This document shows, piece after piece, positions 44,456-53,650 of a DNA stretch of 64,000 bases. A model generated the notes under the pieces. That model ran no database searches, was not told the DNA's origin, and worked only from the letters and a program-made list of their open reading frames with translations. Origin of the DNA: Alphaproteobacteria bacterium (GTDB taxonomy: Bacteria > Pseudomonadota > Alphaproteobacteria > Micavibrionales > Micavibrionaceae); contig JANQRF010000002.1 of assembly GCA_028289285.1 (NCBI GenBank), positions 868,001-932,000 of the forward strand, given 5' to 3'. The first letter of the stretch is position 1, and each line of letters begins with the position of its first letter. A program made the position numbers and the translations under genes.

Positions 44456-47400
44456 ATGCCCAAACGTAACGATATAAAATCCATCCTGATTATTGGCGCC
44501 GGCCCTATTGTGATCGGCCAAGCCTGCGAATTTGATTATTCCGGCACACAAGCCTGTAAAGCGCTGAAAGAAGAAGGCTACCGGGTTATTCTGGTCAACT
44601 CCAACCCGGCCACGATTATGACCGACCCGTCCATGGCCGATGCAACCTATATCGAACCGATTACCCCTGGCGTTGTGGCCAAGATTTTAGAAAAAGAAAA
44701 ACCGGATGCGGTGCTCCCGACCATGGGGGGGCAGACAGCTTTGAATACAGCGCTTGCCCTCGCCGAAGATGGAACCCTCGACAAGCTCGGCATTGAGCTG
44801 ATTGGCGCAAACCAGGAAGCAATCGCAAAAGCCGAAGACCGCGATCTGTTCAAAAAATGTATGACCGAGATCGGCCTCGATAGCGCACGGTCTAAACTTG
44901 CGCATAATAAAGAAGAGTGTGATGCCGCGCTGGAAGAAATCGGCCTGCCCTGCATCATTCGCCCTGCCTTTACACTTGGCGGCACAGGCGGCGGAATTGC
45001 CTATAATAAAGAGCAGTTTGAGCAAATTACGGAAGCAGGCATAGACGCCTCGCCCATCAACCAGATCCTGATTGAGGAATCGCTTCTTGGCTGGAAAGAA
45101 TATGAGATGGAAGTTGTCCGTGATAAAAACGACAACTGCATCATTATTTGTTCGATTGAAAATCTGGACCCGATGGGCGTTCATACGGGCGATTCCATCA
45201 CCGTTGCGCCCGCTTTAACGCTGACCGATAAAGAATACCAGATCATGCGCAATGCTTCGCTTGCGGTCTTGCGCGGGATCGGCGTGGAAACGGGCGGATC
45301 GAATGTCCAGTTTGCGATTAGCCCCGATGACGGACGCATGATCGTGATTGAAATGAATCCGCGCGTGTCCCGCTCTTCTGCGCTTGCTTCCAAAGCAACT
45401 GGCTTTCCGATTGCTAAAATCGCGGCCAAACTCGCGGTTGGCTACACACTCGATGAACTTGGTAATGACATTACAGGCGGGCGCACCCCGGCCTCGTTTG
45501 AGCCGACCATTGATTATGTTGTGACGAAAGTGCCGCGCTTTAACTTTGAAAAATTCAAAGGTGCAGAAAAACGCCTGACCACGGCGATGAAATCGGTCGG
45601 TGAAGTGATGGCGATCGGCCGGAATTTTGAAGAATCCATTCAAAAAGCCCTGCGCTCCATGGAAGAAGGCCTGACAGGCTTTAATGAAATGCAGATCGGT
45701 GATGCAGAAGAACCCCATAAAGACCAGATTCGTGCGTCTTTATCCGTGCCGACCCCGCGGCGAATTCTCTATGTCGCACAAGCCATGCGCCACGGCTTTA
45801 CCGATGAAGAGATTTTCGATGCCTGTAAAATCGATCCGTGGTTTTTGGAACGCATCCGCGCGATCATTGATGCCGAAAGCGCCCTCAAAGAAAACGGTCT
45901 GCCGATCACACCTGAAGACTGGACGTCCGTAAAACAGCTTGGCTTTGGAGATGCACGCCTTGCGCAACTAGCAGGTGTAGATGAAAAAGCTGTGACCAAG
46001 GCACGGCACAAGCATAAAGTCACACCCGTTTATAAACGGGTGGATACGTGCGCAGCCGAAATTCCATCCGAAACACCTTATATGTATTCAAGCTATGAGC
46101 GCTCTGATGAGAGCGAGTGCGAACCGACAGATAAAGAAAAAATCGTTATCCTTGGCGGCGGACCGAACCGGATCGGCCAGGGGATTGAGTTTGATTATTG
46201 CTGCGTCCATGCCTGTTATGCGCTTCAGGAAGCAGGTTATGAAACCATTATGATTAACTGTAATCCGGAAACGGTGTCGACAGATTACGATACAGCAGAC
46301 CGCCTGTATTTCGAACCGCTCACCGCCGAAACGGTGATTGAAATCATCAATGCTGAAAATCAAAACGGTAAAGTGAAAGGTGTCATCGTTCAGCTTGGCG
46401 GACAGACACCATTGAAACTTTGTCATGATTTGAAAGCAGCAGGCATTCCGATCCTCGGCACTGATCCGGATGCGATTGACCTGGCCGAAGACCGCGAACG
46501 TTTCCAGAAACTTCTTAAAAAACTCAAACTGAAACAGCCAAAGAACGGGCTTGCGCATTCTGAAGAGGAAGCTTTGGATATGGCCGAGGATATCGGCTTC
46601 CCGCTTGTCATCCGCCCCTCTTATGTTCTTGGCGGACAGGGCATGGAAATCGTGCAGAATATGGAAGAGCTCAAACGCTATATGGGCCGCGCAGTAAAAG
46701 TGTCCGGGAAAAACCCGGTTCTGCTGGATCGTTACTTAAAAGGCGCGCTTGAGATTGATGTCGATGCGCTGTGTGACGGGAAAGACGTTTATGTCTCCGG
46801 CATCATGGAACATATCGAAGAAGCGGGCGTGCATTCCGGCGATAGTGCGTGTGTCCTGCCGCCGCATTCCCTGCCCTTCAAAAAAGTCAAAGAGCTTGAA
46901 CAGCAAACAGAAAAACTTGCTAAGGCCCTCAAGGTGAAAGGCCTGATGAATGTGCAATATGCGCTCAAGAAAAATAAACAAACAGGCGAGCATGATATTT
47001 TCATTCTTGAAGTAAACCCGCGTGCTTCGCGGACTGTGCCGTTTGTTGCTAAAGCCACCGGTGTACCGGTTGCCAAAATCGCTGCGCGGATTATGGCCGG
47101 TGAAAAACTCTCCAGCTTTGCAGACGGGCTGACCGGCATGTCGACAGATCATATGAGTGTCAAAGCACCCGTCTTTCCGTTTAATAAATTCCCCGGCACG
47201 GATACGATCCTCGGGCCCGAAATGAAATCAACAGGGGAAGTGATGGGCATAGATGCGGATGTCGCGCAGGCTTTTGCCAAATCACAATTGGCCGCCGGTA
47301 TGATGCTTCCGACAGAAGGCAAAGTTTTCTTGTCTGTCAAAGACAGTGACAAAGATGCGCTGATCCCGATTGCCAAGGAACTGGTTGAGCTTGATTTTAC

Positions 47401-47749
47401 ACTAGTTGCCACAGGCGGTACCTGCTCACATTTAGAAGATGCCGACCTTCCGGTTGAACGTATCAATAAAGTGATGGAAGGTCACCCGCATATCGTCGAT
47501 GCCATTATCAATGGCGAGATTGATTTCATGATTAACACGACCAAGGGTCCGCAAGCCATGGCAGATAGTTTTTCCATCCGCCGCAATGCGCTGGCGCATA
47601 AAATTCCCTACTACACACTTCTGACCGCCGCCCGCGCAGGCGTGCAAGCCATCCGCTCCCTCAAACACAGGGAAATGGAGGTACGCTCCATTCAGGATTA
47701 TTTCACTGAGCCATCGCAGGATATCACCGAAAACCTTGCAGCAGAGTAA
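44456..47749 (+). CDS. carB: Carbamoyl-phosphate synthase large subunit
   Basis: A 1097-residue synthase with two homologous ATP-grasp halves, each starting [19 protein letters not shown] and [19 protein letters not shown], with [10 protein letters not shown] and GGQGMEIVQ nucleotide loops. The last 130 residues form the MGS-like allosteric domain ([13 protein letters not shown]). It uses glutamine ammonia from CarA, bicarbonate and two ATP. The ATG at 44456 follows a GAGAG site. It is separated from carA by a GNAT gene, sbtA, sbtB and an orphan. Confidence 0.97.
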   Translation: MPKRNDIKSILIIGAGPIVIGQACEFDYSGTQACKALKEEGYRVILVNSNPATIMTDPSMADATYIEPITPGVVAKILEKEKPDAVLPTMGGQTALNTALALAEDGTLDKLGIELIGANQEAIAKAEDRDLFKKCMTEIGLDSARSKLAHNKEECDAALEEIGLPCIIRPAFTLGGTGGGIAYNKEQFEQITEAGIDASPINQILIEESLLGWKEYEMEVVRDKNDNCIIICSIENLDPMGVHTGDSITVAPALTLTDKEYQIMRNASLAVLRGIGVETGGSNVQFAISPDDGRMIVIEMNPRVSRSSALASKATGFPIAKIAAKLAVGYTLDELGNDITGGRTPASFEPTIDYVVTKVPRFNFEKFKGAEKRLTTAMKSVGEVMAIGRNFEESIQKALRSMEEGLTGFNEMQIGDAEEPHKDQIRASLSVPTPRRILYVAQAMRHGFTDEEIFDACKIDPWFLERIRAIIDAESALKENGLPITPEDWTSVKQLGFGDARLAQLAGVDEKAVTKARHKHKVTPVYKRVDTCAAEIPSETPYMYSSYERSDESECEPTDKEKIVILGGGPNRIGQGIEFDYCCVHACYALQEAGYETIMINCNPETVSTDYDTADRLYFEPLTAETVIEIINAENQNGKVKGVIVQLGGQTPLKLCHDLKAAGIPILGTDPDAIDLAEDRERFQKLLKKLKLKQPKNGLAHSEEEALDMAEDIGFPLVIRPSYVLGGQGMEIVQNMEELKRYMGRAVKVSGKNPVLLDRYLKGALEIDVDALCDGKDVYVSGIMEHIEEAGVHSGDSACVLPPHSLPFKKVKELEQQTEKLAKALKVKGLMNVQYALKKNKQTGEHDIFILEVNPRASRTVPFVAKATGVPVAKIAARIMAGEKLSSFADGLTGMSTDHMSVKAPVFPFNKFPGTDTILGPEMKSTGEVMGIDADVAQAFAKSQLAAGMMLPTEGKVFLSVKDSDKDALIPIAKELVELDFTLVATGGTCSHLEDADLPVERINKVMEGHPHIVDAIINGEIDFMINTTKGPQAMADSFSIRRNALAHKIPYYTLLTAARAGVQAIRSLKHREMEVRSIQDYFTEPSQDITENLAAE

Positions 47750-47800
47750 GGTTCGGCGCTATAAAGGCGCATACCTCTTATTATCCTAAGGAGAAAAGTG

Positions 47801-48109
47801 ATGGAAAAATATATCCTGACATATCTAGTTGTTTTTATGTGCATCATAGCTCTACCTGCCCACGCAGAAACGCCTGAGCCGGCAGAGCAGCCTGCTGTTG
47901 AAAGCCAGATGTCTGAAGGTGAAGACGCCATGGAGGGAGCGCCTGAAGAGATTGAACCGGCCGCTTCTGAAGAAAGCGGTGACTGGGAAAAAGGTTCTAA
48001 TAATTTCAGCGCCACCCGTGACCGGGGCAATAGCCGTGATAACCAGATCTCTGCCGATCCGGATGGGCGCTCTAATCACACCTATATGGGCCGTGAGCTG
48101 AACCGATAG
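47801..48109 (+). CDS. Small exported acidic protein, 102 aa
   Basis: A signal peptide (ILTYLVVFMCIIALPAHA) precedes an acidic, Glu/Pro-rich, probably disordered chain (ETPEPAEQPAVESQ...), ending SNHTYMGRELNR. No known domain. An AAGGAG site lies ahead of the ATG at 47801. It follows carB by about 50 bases on the same strand and may be cotranscribed. I cannot assign a function. Confidence 0.65.
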   Translation: MEKYILTYLVVFMCIIALPAHAETPEPAEQPAVESQMSEGEDAMEGAPEEIEPAASEESGDWEKGSNNFSATRDRGNSRDNQISADPDGRSNHTYMGRELNR

Positions 48110-48247
48110 AATCTAGAGACTTAAAAAACTGATTGTTCAGTATTGTTTTTAACTCTGACTGTTAAGAGCTTTTTGAGAATTTTGCAGCGGAGTGATATTT
48201 AAGAATAGAATCCCTTTTGAAAATTAAGATTTAACAATTTAGTTTAT

Positions 48248-48634
48248 TCAATTCTTTAGAAAGGAGGGCTCAGTAATTTGAGTCGTATTTAGATACGCTT
48301 GATTTCTTATGTCTTTCATGTGGTGAAAAAATCCTTTCTCTGATAAGAGCATAGAGGCGATAATAAAAGACGCTGTAAAAACACCATAACCAGCCGTTTT
48401 AAAATTTTTTGATAGTTGTACGCTTTCTTTTTGAGGGGTCGCATCAAGAGCCAGTTTGGTGATAACTCCTGCAACAATAAAGGGTACATAAATACCCCCA
48501 GCTCCAAAATGATTACTTAAAAAACCACTTGCTAGACCTGTTGTAAAACCTATGCCACCGCCAACAATAGAGCCTGCAGCATAGATGCCAGCTTGTTCAG
48601 GGTTTGGTAGGTGATTAATAATAAATTTTTTCAT
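48248..48634 (-). CDS. Small membrane orphan with Gly-rich segment, 128 aa
   Basis: The 128-residue protein has two or three hydrophobic stretches: a Gly-rich segment (about residues 16-38, AGSIVGGGIGFTTGLASGFL), FIVAGVITKLAL and one at GVFTASFIIASMLL. The C-terminus is polar. AT-rich sequence, no clear ribosome site, and no recognisable family. The preceding gap 48110-48247 has no gene and only a weak stem (TTAAC-TCTGACT-GTTAA). Confidence 0.5.
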   Translation of the reverse strand: MKKFIINHLPNPEQAGIYAAGSIVGGGIGFTTGLASGFLSNHFGAGGIYVPFIVAGVITKLALDATPQKESVQLSKNFKTAGYGVFTASFIIASMLLSEKGFFHHMKDIRNQAYLNTTQITEPSFLKN

Positions 48635-48742
48635 TATGGCTTTTTAATTTTCTTAAAATGTTTTTTAAATTATGACAAATGTTTTTTATTTGCAAGACAA
48701 ATTATCCTTGACCATAGACTGATCTAGCTTCAAGTTAAGCTT

Positions 48743-48765
48743 ACCCGCCTGATGGCGGGTTATTT
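48743..48765 (+). terminator. Hairpin with T-rich tail in the greA leader
   Basis: ACCCGCC-TGAT-GGCGGGT is followed by TATTTATT and ends 21 bases before the greA start. It looks like a weak intrinsic terminator inside the leader; a possible -35 TTGACC lies at 48708-48713. The E. coli greA leader also terminates early to release a small RNA. Confidence 0.6.
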
Positions 48766-48785
48766 ATTGAAGAAAAGAGATCATC

Positions 48786-49262
48786 ATGGACAAGATTCCA
48801 ATGACAAAACCGGGGCTGGAACGCCTCGAAGAGGAGTTAAGAAACCGCAAGAATGTCGAACGCCCGCGCATCGTTGAGGCGATTGCTGAAGCACGCGCCC
48901 ATGGCGACCTTTCTGAAAATGCGGAATATCACGCCGCACGTGAACAGCAAAGCTTCAATGAAGGGCGCATCAAAGAGCTGGAAGGCGTTGTCGGGTCTGC
49001 CGATGTAATTGATATTACAAAATTCCAAGGGGACAAACAGGTGCGTTTTGGCGCCACCGTCACAGTCGCCGATGAAGAAACGGATGCAGAAAAAACATTT
49101 CAGATTGTCGGCGAATATGAATCCAATGCGGATGAAGGACGTATTTCCATCACGTCACCAATTGCCCGTGCCTTAATCGGTAAAAAAGAAGAAGACAGCG
49201 TTACTGTGAAAAGCCCGAAGGGTGATGTCGATTACGAGATTGTAGAAGTCTCTTACAAATAA
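48786..49262 (+). CDS. greA: Transcription elongation factor GreA
   Basis: A 158-residue factor that rescues backtracked RNA polymerase by stimulating transcript cleavage. The N-terminal coiled coil carries the tip motif [19 protein letters not shown] with the two acidic residues (Asp, Glu) that act in the polymerase active site. The C-terminal FKBP-like domain includes [19 protein letters not shown]. Length is standard. It follows the carAB region as in many alphaproteobacteria. Confidence 0.97.
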   Translation: MDKIPMTKPGLERLEEELRNRKNVERPRIVEAIAEARAHGDLSENAEYHAAREQQSFNEGRIKELEGVVGSADVIDITKFQGDKQVRFGATVTVADEETDAEKTFQIVGEYESNADEGRISITSPIARALIGKKEEDSVTVKSPKGDVDYEIVEVSYK

Positions 49263-49265
49263 TTC

Positions 49266-49748
49266 TTATTCAATCTCTACGGGGACGCCCGGTTTTTCTT
49301 TTGCGGTGCGGACCAGCGGCATGGTTTTCACGGAAGTGACATTTTCTGCAGATGTTAATTCTTCGGTGAGAAATCTCTGATAACTATCCCAGTCTTTAGC
49401 CACGATCTTAAGAAGATAGTCCACTTCCCCGGAGAGCATATGCGCTTCGCGAACCAACCGCCAGGCAGCACATTGATCTTCAAATTTTTTCAAATCCGTT
49501 TCCGCCTGAGATTTGAGACTCACATGGGCAAAGACTGTAATGCCATAGCCAAGCGCCTGCGGGTCCAGATAAGCATGATAAGATTTAATTAACCCGACTT
49601 CTTCGAGCGCGCGCACCCGGCGCAAACAGGGCGGCGCAGAAATGCCAGCTTGCTTAGAAAGTTCTACATTTGTAATACGTCCCTGAGCCTGTAAAGTATG
49701 GAGGATTTTCCGGTCGATCCTGTCGAGTTTAATCCGGCGATGCGGCAT
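49266..49748 (-). CDS. Lrp/AsnC-family transcriptional regulator
   Basis: A 160-residue regulator with an N-terminal helix-turn-helix (LDRIDRKILHTLQAQGRITNVELSKQAGIS and the APPCLRRVRALEE recognition helix) and a C-terminal RAM ligand-binding domain (about residues 65-145). Lrp proteins respond to amino acids and form octamers. Its 3' end lies 4 bases from the convergent greA stop, and it is divergent from the ELM1 gene, a possible target. Confidence 0.92.
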   Translation of the reverse strand: MPHRRIKLDRIDRKILHTLQAQGRITNVELSKQAGISAPPCLRRVRALEEVGLIKSYHAYLDPQALGYGITVFAHVSLKSQAETDLKKFEDQCAAWRLVREAHMLSGEVDYLLKIVAKDWDSYQRFLTEELTSAENVTSVKTMPLVRTAKEKPGVPVEIE

Positions 49749-49822
49749 GAAATTTTCTTTCTATAATCAGACCAAATATTTCCAAATTGTGGATAAGTCA
49801 GGTATAAGATTCTAAAACCCGG

Positions 49823-50806
49823 ATGACAAGCCTTTTTATGAACGATTTTTTGCATAGCCCCCCGACCTGCTGGATTGTAACGGAAGGCCTGGCCGGAACC
49901 GAAAATCAGTGCCTGGGCATCGCAGAAGCGCTTGGTATTGAGCCAGTCATTAAAAGGATCGGCCTGAACCAGCCCTGGAAAAGCTTTTCGCCGTGGCTTG
50001 GCTTTGAGCAGAACTGGACGTTTACCGAACAGCTAAGCGGGCCCTGGCCGGACCTGCTGATAGCTTCGGGGCGTAAAAGCATTGCTGCAAGCCGCTATAT
50101 TAAAAAGCAAAGTGGCGGCAAAACATTCACCGTTCAAATTCAGGACCCGCGTATTTCGTCGAAAAATTTCGACCTTATTGCTGTGCCACATCATGACCCT
50201 ACACGCGGGGAGAATGTGATCGTTACAGATGCAAGCCCCAACCGTATCACGGCTGAAAAACTGAAAGAGGCCAGAGCACAATTTGCACCTGCTTTTGAAC
50301 CTTTAGAGTCTCCCCGTGTGGCCGTTCTCATTGGCGGCACAAGTAAAGCGCACCGTATGACTGAAGGCGTGATGAGCCGCCTTGCACAACAATTACAGAA
50401 TATAGATGCATCTTACATGGTGACCGCCTCGCGGCGGACGGATGAGACTTGTATGCGCATTTTAAAAAACGCTTTGCCCGGCGCTTATATCTGGAATGGC
50501 AGTGGAGAGAACCCCTATTTCGGGATGCTGGCCTGGGCGGATTTTATTCTTGTCACCGAAGATAGTGCCTCAATGCTGTCCGAAGCTGGAACCACAGGCA
50601 AACCGGTCTATATGATAGAGATGGAGGGTGGCGGCGCGCGCATTGATAAGCTCCATGCGCATCTTCAAACCCTTGGAGTAATCCGGCCTTTTGAGGGAAA
50701 ACTCGTTCCTTTTTCCTATACCCCTTTAAAGGACGCGTATAAGGTTGCCCAAGAGATTTCCAGAGCAATTATGGAACATGTGGGACAAGTCGAAAAAGCC
50801 TCTTGA
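49823..50806 (+). CDS. ELM1-family protein (mitochondrial-fission ELM1 homologue)
   Basis: A 327-residue member of the DUF1022/ELM1 family shared by alphaproteobacteria and plants, where ELM1 recruits the division dynamin to mitochondria; the bacterial role is unknown. Parts matching the family are ENQCLGIAEALG, LLIASGRKSIAASRYIKK, FTVQIQDPRISSKNFDLIAVPHHD, AVLIGGTSKAH and TEDSASMLSEAGTTGKPVYM. The fold is glycosyltransferase-B-like. Either the ATG at 49823 or 49838 may be used. It precedes trxB, a common neighbour. Confidence 0.88.
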   Translation: MTSLFMNDFLHSPPTCWIVTEGLAGTENQCLGIAEALGIEPVIKRIGLNQPWKSFSPWLGFEQNWTFTEQLSGPWPDLLIASGRKSIAASRYIKKQSGGKTFTVQIQDPRISSKNFDLIAVPHHDPTRGENVIVTDASPNRITAEKLKEARAQFAPAFEPLESPRVAVLIGGTSKAHRMTEGVMSRLAQQLQNIDASYMVTASRRTDETCMRILKNALPGAYIWNGSGENPYFGMLAWADFILVTEDSASMLSEAGTTGKPVYMIEMEGGGARIDKLHAHLQTLGVIRPFEGKLVPFSYTPLKDAYKVAQEISRAIMEHVGQVEKAS

Positions 50807-50862
50807 GCCGCCCTTTTAAGGCGCGTACAACCAATGAAGCATTCCAAAACAGGTGATCTCAT

Positions 50863-51846
50863 ATGAGTAATATACATACGAAAGTTCTTATCATTGGCTC
50901 CGGCCCGGCAGGGTACACGGCAGCGATTTATGCCGCGCGGGCCAATCTTGAGCCGATCCAGATTCTCGGCCTGCAGCCGGGCGGGCAATTGACCATCACA
51001 ACCGATGTTGAAAATTATCCGGGCTTTGCCGATGTGATTCAGGGGCCGTGGCTGATGGACCAGATGCGCGCGCAGGCAGAACATGTCGGCACCAAAACCG
51101 TGCAGGACCTCGTCACGGAAGTGGATTTTGAGGCGCGGCCTTTTGTCGCCAAAACCGATAGCGGGCAAACCTATACGGCAGATACAATTATTATTTCAAC
51201 CGGGGCCAAGGCGCGCTGGCTGGGGCTGGAGAGTGAAACCAAATTTCAGAATATGGGTGTTTCGGCCTGCGCCACCTGCGACGGGTTTTTCTTCCGCGGT
51301 AAGGAAGTCGCGGTTGTCGGCGGGGGGAACTCTGCCGTGGAAGAAGCCATGTTCCTAGCCAATATGTGTGACAAAGTCACTCTTATTCACCGCCGCGATG
51401 AATTGCGCGCGGAAAAAATCATGCAGGAACGTTTATTTAAACATCCGAAGATCGAGATTATCTGGGACAGTATTGTCGAGGAAATAGTTGGCATTGAACA
51501 AGGGCAAGGCGATGCGCCCGGCGTGACGGGCCTGCGTCTTAAGAATGTCAAAACGAACGAAGAAAGTACGATTGACGTGGCAGGTGTGTTTATCGCGATC
51601 GGCCATGACCCGGCCACTTCGCTGTTTAAAGGCAAGCTGGATATGGATGAAGAAGGCTATATCCTGACTGCGCCGGATTCGACTGCGACCTCTATTCCGG
51701 GCGTCTATGCCGCAGGTGATGTGAAAGATAAAATTTATCGCCAGGCCGTGACGGCGGCAGGCATGGGCTGCATGGCCGCACTGGAAGCCGATAAATTTAT
51801 CGCAGAGCTGGAAGACGGTCATGATGTCAAAGAGGCCGCAGAATGA
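50863..51846 (+). CDS. trxB: Thioredoxin-disulfide reductase
   Basis: A 327-residue FAD/NADPH enzyme. FAD loop is IIGSGPAGYTAAIYAAR, the redox pair is CATC in SACATCDGFFF, the NADPH loop is VVGGGNSAVEEA and the C-terminal FAD contact is GVYAAGDV. It reduces thioredoxin. Length is standard. Its last codons overlap the start of the next gene by 4 bases. Confidence 0.96.
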   Translation: MSNIHTKVLIIGSGPAGYTAAIYAARANLEPIQILGLQPGGQLTITTDVENYPGFADVIQGPWLMDQMRAQAEHVGTKTVQDLVTEVDFEARPFVAKTDSGQTYTADTIIISTGAKARWLGLESETKFQNMGVSACATCDGFFFRGKEVAVVGGGNSAVEEAMFLANMCDKVTLIHRRDELRAEKIMQERLFKHPKIEIIWDSIVEEIVGIEQGQGDAPGVTGLRLKNVKTNEESTIDVAGVFIAIGHDPATSLFKGKLDMDEEGYILTAPDSTATSIPGVYAAGDVKDKIYRQAVTAAGMGCMAALEADKFIAELEDGHDVKEAAE

Positions 51847-52457
51847 GATTTGTCTTTCTCATCGCTATCAGCCTCTTTTCTTTTCCTGCGACAGCCATGT
51901 CGGTTATTCAGGATAAAGTAGCCCCTTCAGCCGGCGTTGATGTAACAGGCATCTATATCACCAAGCATGAAAGCGGCATGATCGCCCCGCTTCAGGAAGG
52001 GCAGACCTGCGCGCCGCCCTATGAAGAGCTTGAAGGCGGCATGTGCATTGAGCCTTATGAAGCTATTAACAGACTGGTTTTACATGAAACGCCGTACGAT
52101 AAACTCTATTTTGGCCTTCACTTGTCTTTCTTTAACGGCCATAGCTGTTCCGTTGGCGGTATTGCAAATAAAAACAACAAAGGTTGGCTGTTTGAAGAAA
52201 TAGACTCAGCTAATGCACCGAATGAAAGCTTTGATGATTGCCGCCTCGATATCACTGTTGATGCAGAACATATCACCTTAAATGCACAAGATGAGGCACC
52301 GTGCCGGATGTATTGCGGCGCGCGCGGCAGCTTGCATGATGCTATTTTTCCGCGCACTTCTAAAACAGACGAAGAGCTGGATTTGAATAAAGCCAAATGC
52401 CTGGGCTGGATTGAGGGCGGTGAAAATTGTGATCAATATAATGAGCAGGTACAATAA
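51843..52457 (+). CDS. Exported Cys-rich orphan protein, 204 aa
   Basis: A signal peptide (FVFLIAISLFSFPATA) precedes a mature chain with eight cysteines in CAPPYEELEGGMC, HSCSVG, DDCRLD, PCRMYC, AKCLG and ENCDQ contexts. Such a pattern suggests several disulfides in the periplasm. I do not recognise the family. It is translationally coupled to trxB by an ATGA overlap and its stop touches the start of the LysR gene, so the three may be cotranscribed. Confidence 0.7.
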   Translation: MRFVFLIAISLFSFPATAMSVIQDKVAPSAGVDVTGIYITKHESGMIAPLQEGQTCAPPYEELEGGMCIEPYEAINRLVLHETPYDKLYFGLHLSFFNGHSCSVGGIANKNNKGWLFEEIDSANAPNESFDDCRLDITVDAEHITLNAQDEAPCRMYCGARGSLHDAIFPRTSKTDEELDLNKAKCLGWIEGGENCDQYNEQVQ

Positions 52458-53347
52458 TGGACTGGGATAAGTTACGCATTTTTCATTCTGTCGTTGAAGC
52501 GGGAAGTTTTACCCATGCCGGTGAAGCGCTCAATTTGAGTCAGTCCGCCGTCTCGCGGCAGATCAGCACGTTGGAAGATAGTATCGGCGTGCCGCTTTTT
52601 CACCGCCATGCGCGTGGACTGATCCTGACCGAAGAAGGGGAAATCCTGCATAGCGCGGCGCGGGATATTTTTGCCAAGCTGTCGATGATTGAAGGACAGA
52701 TTAACGACTCCCGGCAAATGGCCTCCGGCCCGATCCGTATCACGGCAGCGCCTTTTATCGGATCGACCTGGCTGGCGCCGCGTTTAAAAGCCCTGAAAGA
52801 AGAGCACCCGGACATTCAGCTCACGCTTTTACTGGATGACAAGATTTTAAATCTGTCTATGCGCGAAGCCGATGCTGCGATCCGCCTGTATAAACCTGAA
52901 CAGCCTGATCTTATCCAGCGTCACTTGACCGATATCCATTTTCACATCTGCGCATCGGAAGAATATCTTGAAAAACACGGTACGCCTGAAAAGGTCAAAG
53001 ACCTTTCGGATCATGTTCTGATCGGCTACCCGGAAAATGTGGCCCCGCCCTTTTCCGACCCGAACTGGCTGTTCCGCGTTGCGGGTGCCGATATGGACAG
53101 CAACCCGAACCTGGTTATGATGAATTCTCTCTATGGGATTTACGAATCGGTGAAGGCCGGAGTCGGTCTTGCCGCCCTGCCCGATTATCTTGTGCAGGAC
53201 GCCCAGCGAATCAAAGCTGTGCTCCCCGAACTGGAGCGCCCGCCTGTCGGGATGTATTTTGTGTATCCGGAAGAACGCAAACATTCCAAGCGCCTGAGCA
53301 TCTTCCGCGACTTCCTGCTTCAGACCATTTCTGAAACCAATTTTTAA
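52457..53347 (+). CDS. LysR-family transcriptional regulator
   Basis: A 296-residue regulator. The N-terminal winged helix-turn-helix (LRIFHSVVEAGSFTHAGEAL and NLSQSAVSRQISTLEDSIG) is followed by a periplasmic-binding-protein-like effector domain from about residue 90. The effector part begins GPIRITAAPFIGSTWLAPRL, as in the GcvA-like subgroup. The ligand is not known. It directly follows the exported Cys-rich protein with a 1-base overlap. Confidence 0.9.
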   Translation: MDWDKLRIFHSVVEAGSFTHAGEALNLSQSAVSRQISTLEDSIGVPLFHRHARGLILTEEGEILHSAARDIFAKLSMIEGQINDSRQMASGPIRITAAPFIGSTWLAPRLKALKEEHPDIQLTLLLDDKILNLSMREADAAIRLYKPEQPDLIQRHLTDIHFHICASEEYLEKHGTPEKVKDLSDHVLIGYPENVAPPFSDPNWLFRVAGADMDSNPNLVMMNSLYGIYESVKAGVGLAALPDYLVQDAQRIKAVLPELERPPVGMYFVYPEERKHSKRLSIFRDFLLQTISETNF

Positions 53348-53455
53348 AATAAAAACATAGTGTTAATACTGCTTATTGAAACTAAATTTCAATAGATCTT
53401 CGTTTTTAGACATATTAGATATGCAAAAAACGCATGGATTTTTGTCATTTTTTAG

Positions 53456-53595
53456 TGGACGCACGAGTCCGAATAGGGGTATAAACACTGCTAACGCTTT
53501 CGGGCGTTTGGGGTTCCCGCCTTGCGGGATTCCCTCGTCTCCCAGACGAAAAACCTCCCTGTTCAACTCGCCGGGCGTAAAAGCCCGGTTTTTTT
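53456..53595 (+). ncRNA. Candidate structured RNA or repeat with terminal terminator
   Basis: The 303-base gap between lysR and the patatin gene has no convincing gene. It holds four small hairpins in a row: GGAC/GTCC (53457-53470), AACGC/GCGTT (53493-53508), an 11-pair stem with one mismatch (53510-53534) and TCGTCT-CCC-AGACGA (53535-53549). These are followed by an intrinsic terminator, CCGGGC-GTAAAA-GCCCGG-T7 (53571-53595). It may be a small RNA, the extended lysR 3' end, or a repeat element. Confidence 0.45.
53571..53595 (+). terminator. Intrinsic terminator after lysR or candidate RNA
   Basis: CCGGGC-GTAAAA-GCCCGG followed by seven T gives a strong plus-strand terminator 55 bases before the patatin gene. 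Confidence 0.85.
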
Positions 53596-53650
53596 CTGCC
53601 CGCAAACAGGATAATATAAGGAAAAGAATAACTTAGAGTTCTTAGCCTTT

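Noticed and set aside
43927-48140. Shared 13-mer ACTGATTGTTCAG at about 43927 and 48128
   Set aside because: Flanks do not match, one copy is inside a gene and the other intergenic, so I treat it as coincidence.
53363-53605. 80-codon open frame on the minus strand across the hairpin region
   Set aside because: Its sequence follows the palindromes, has no ribosome site and is probably not coding.
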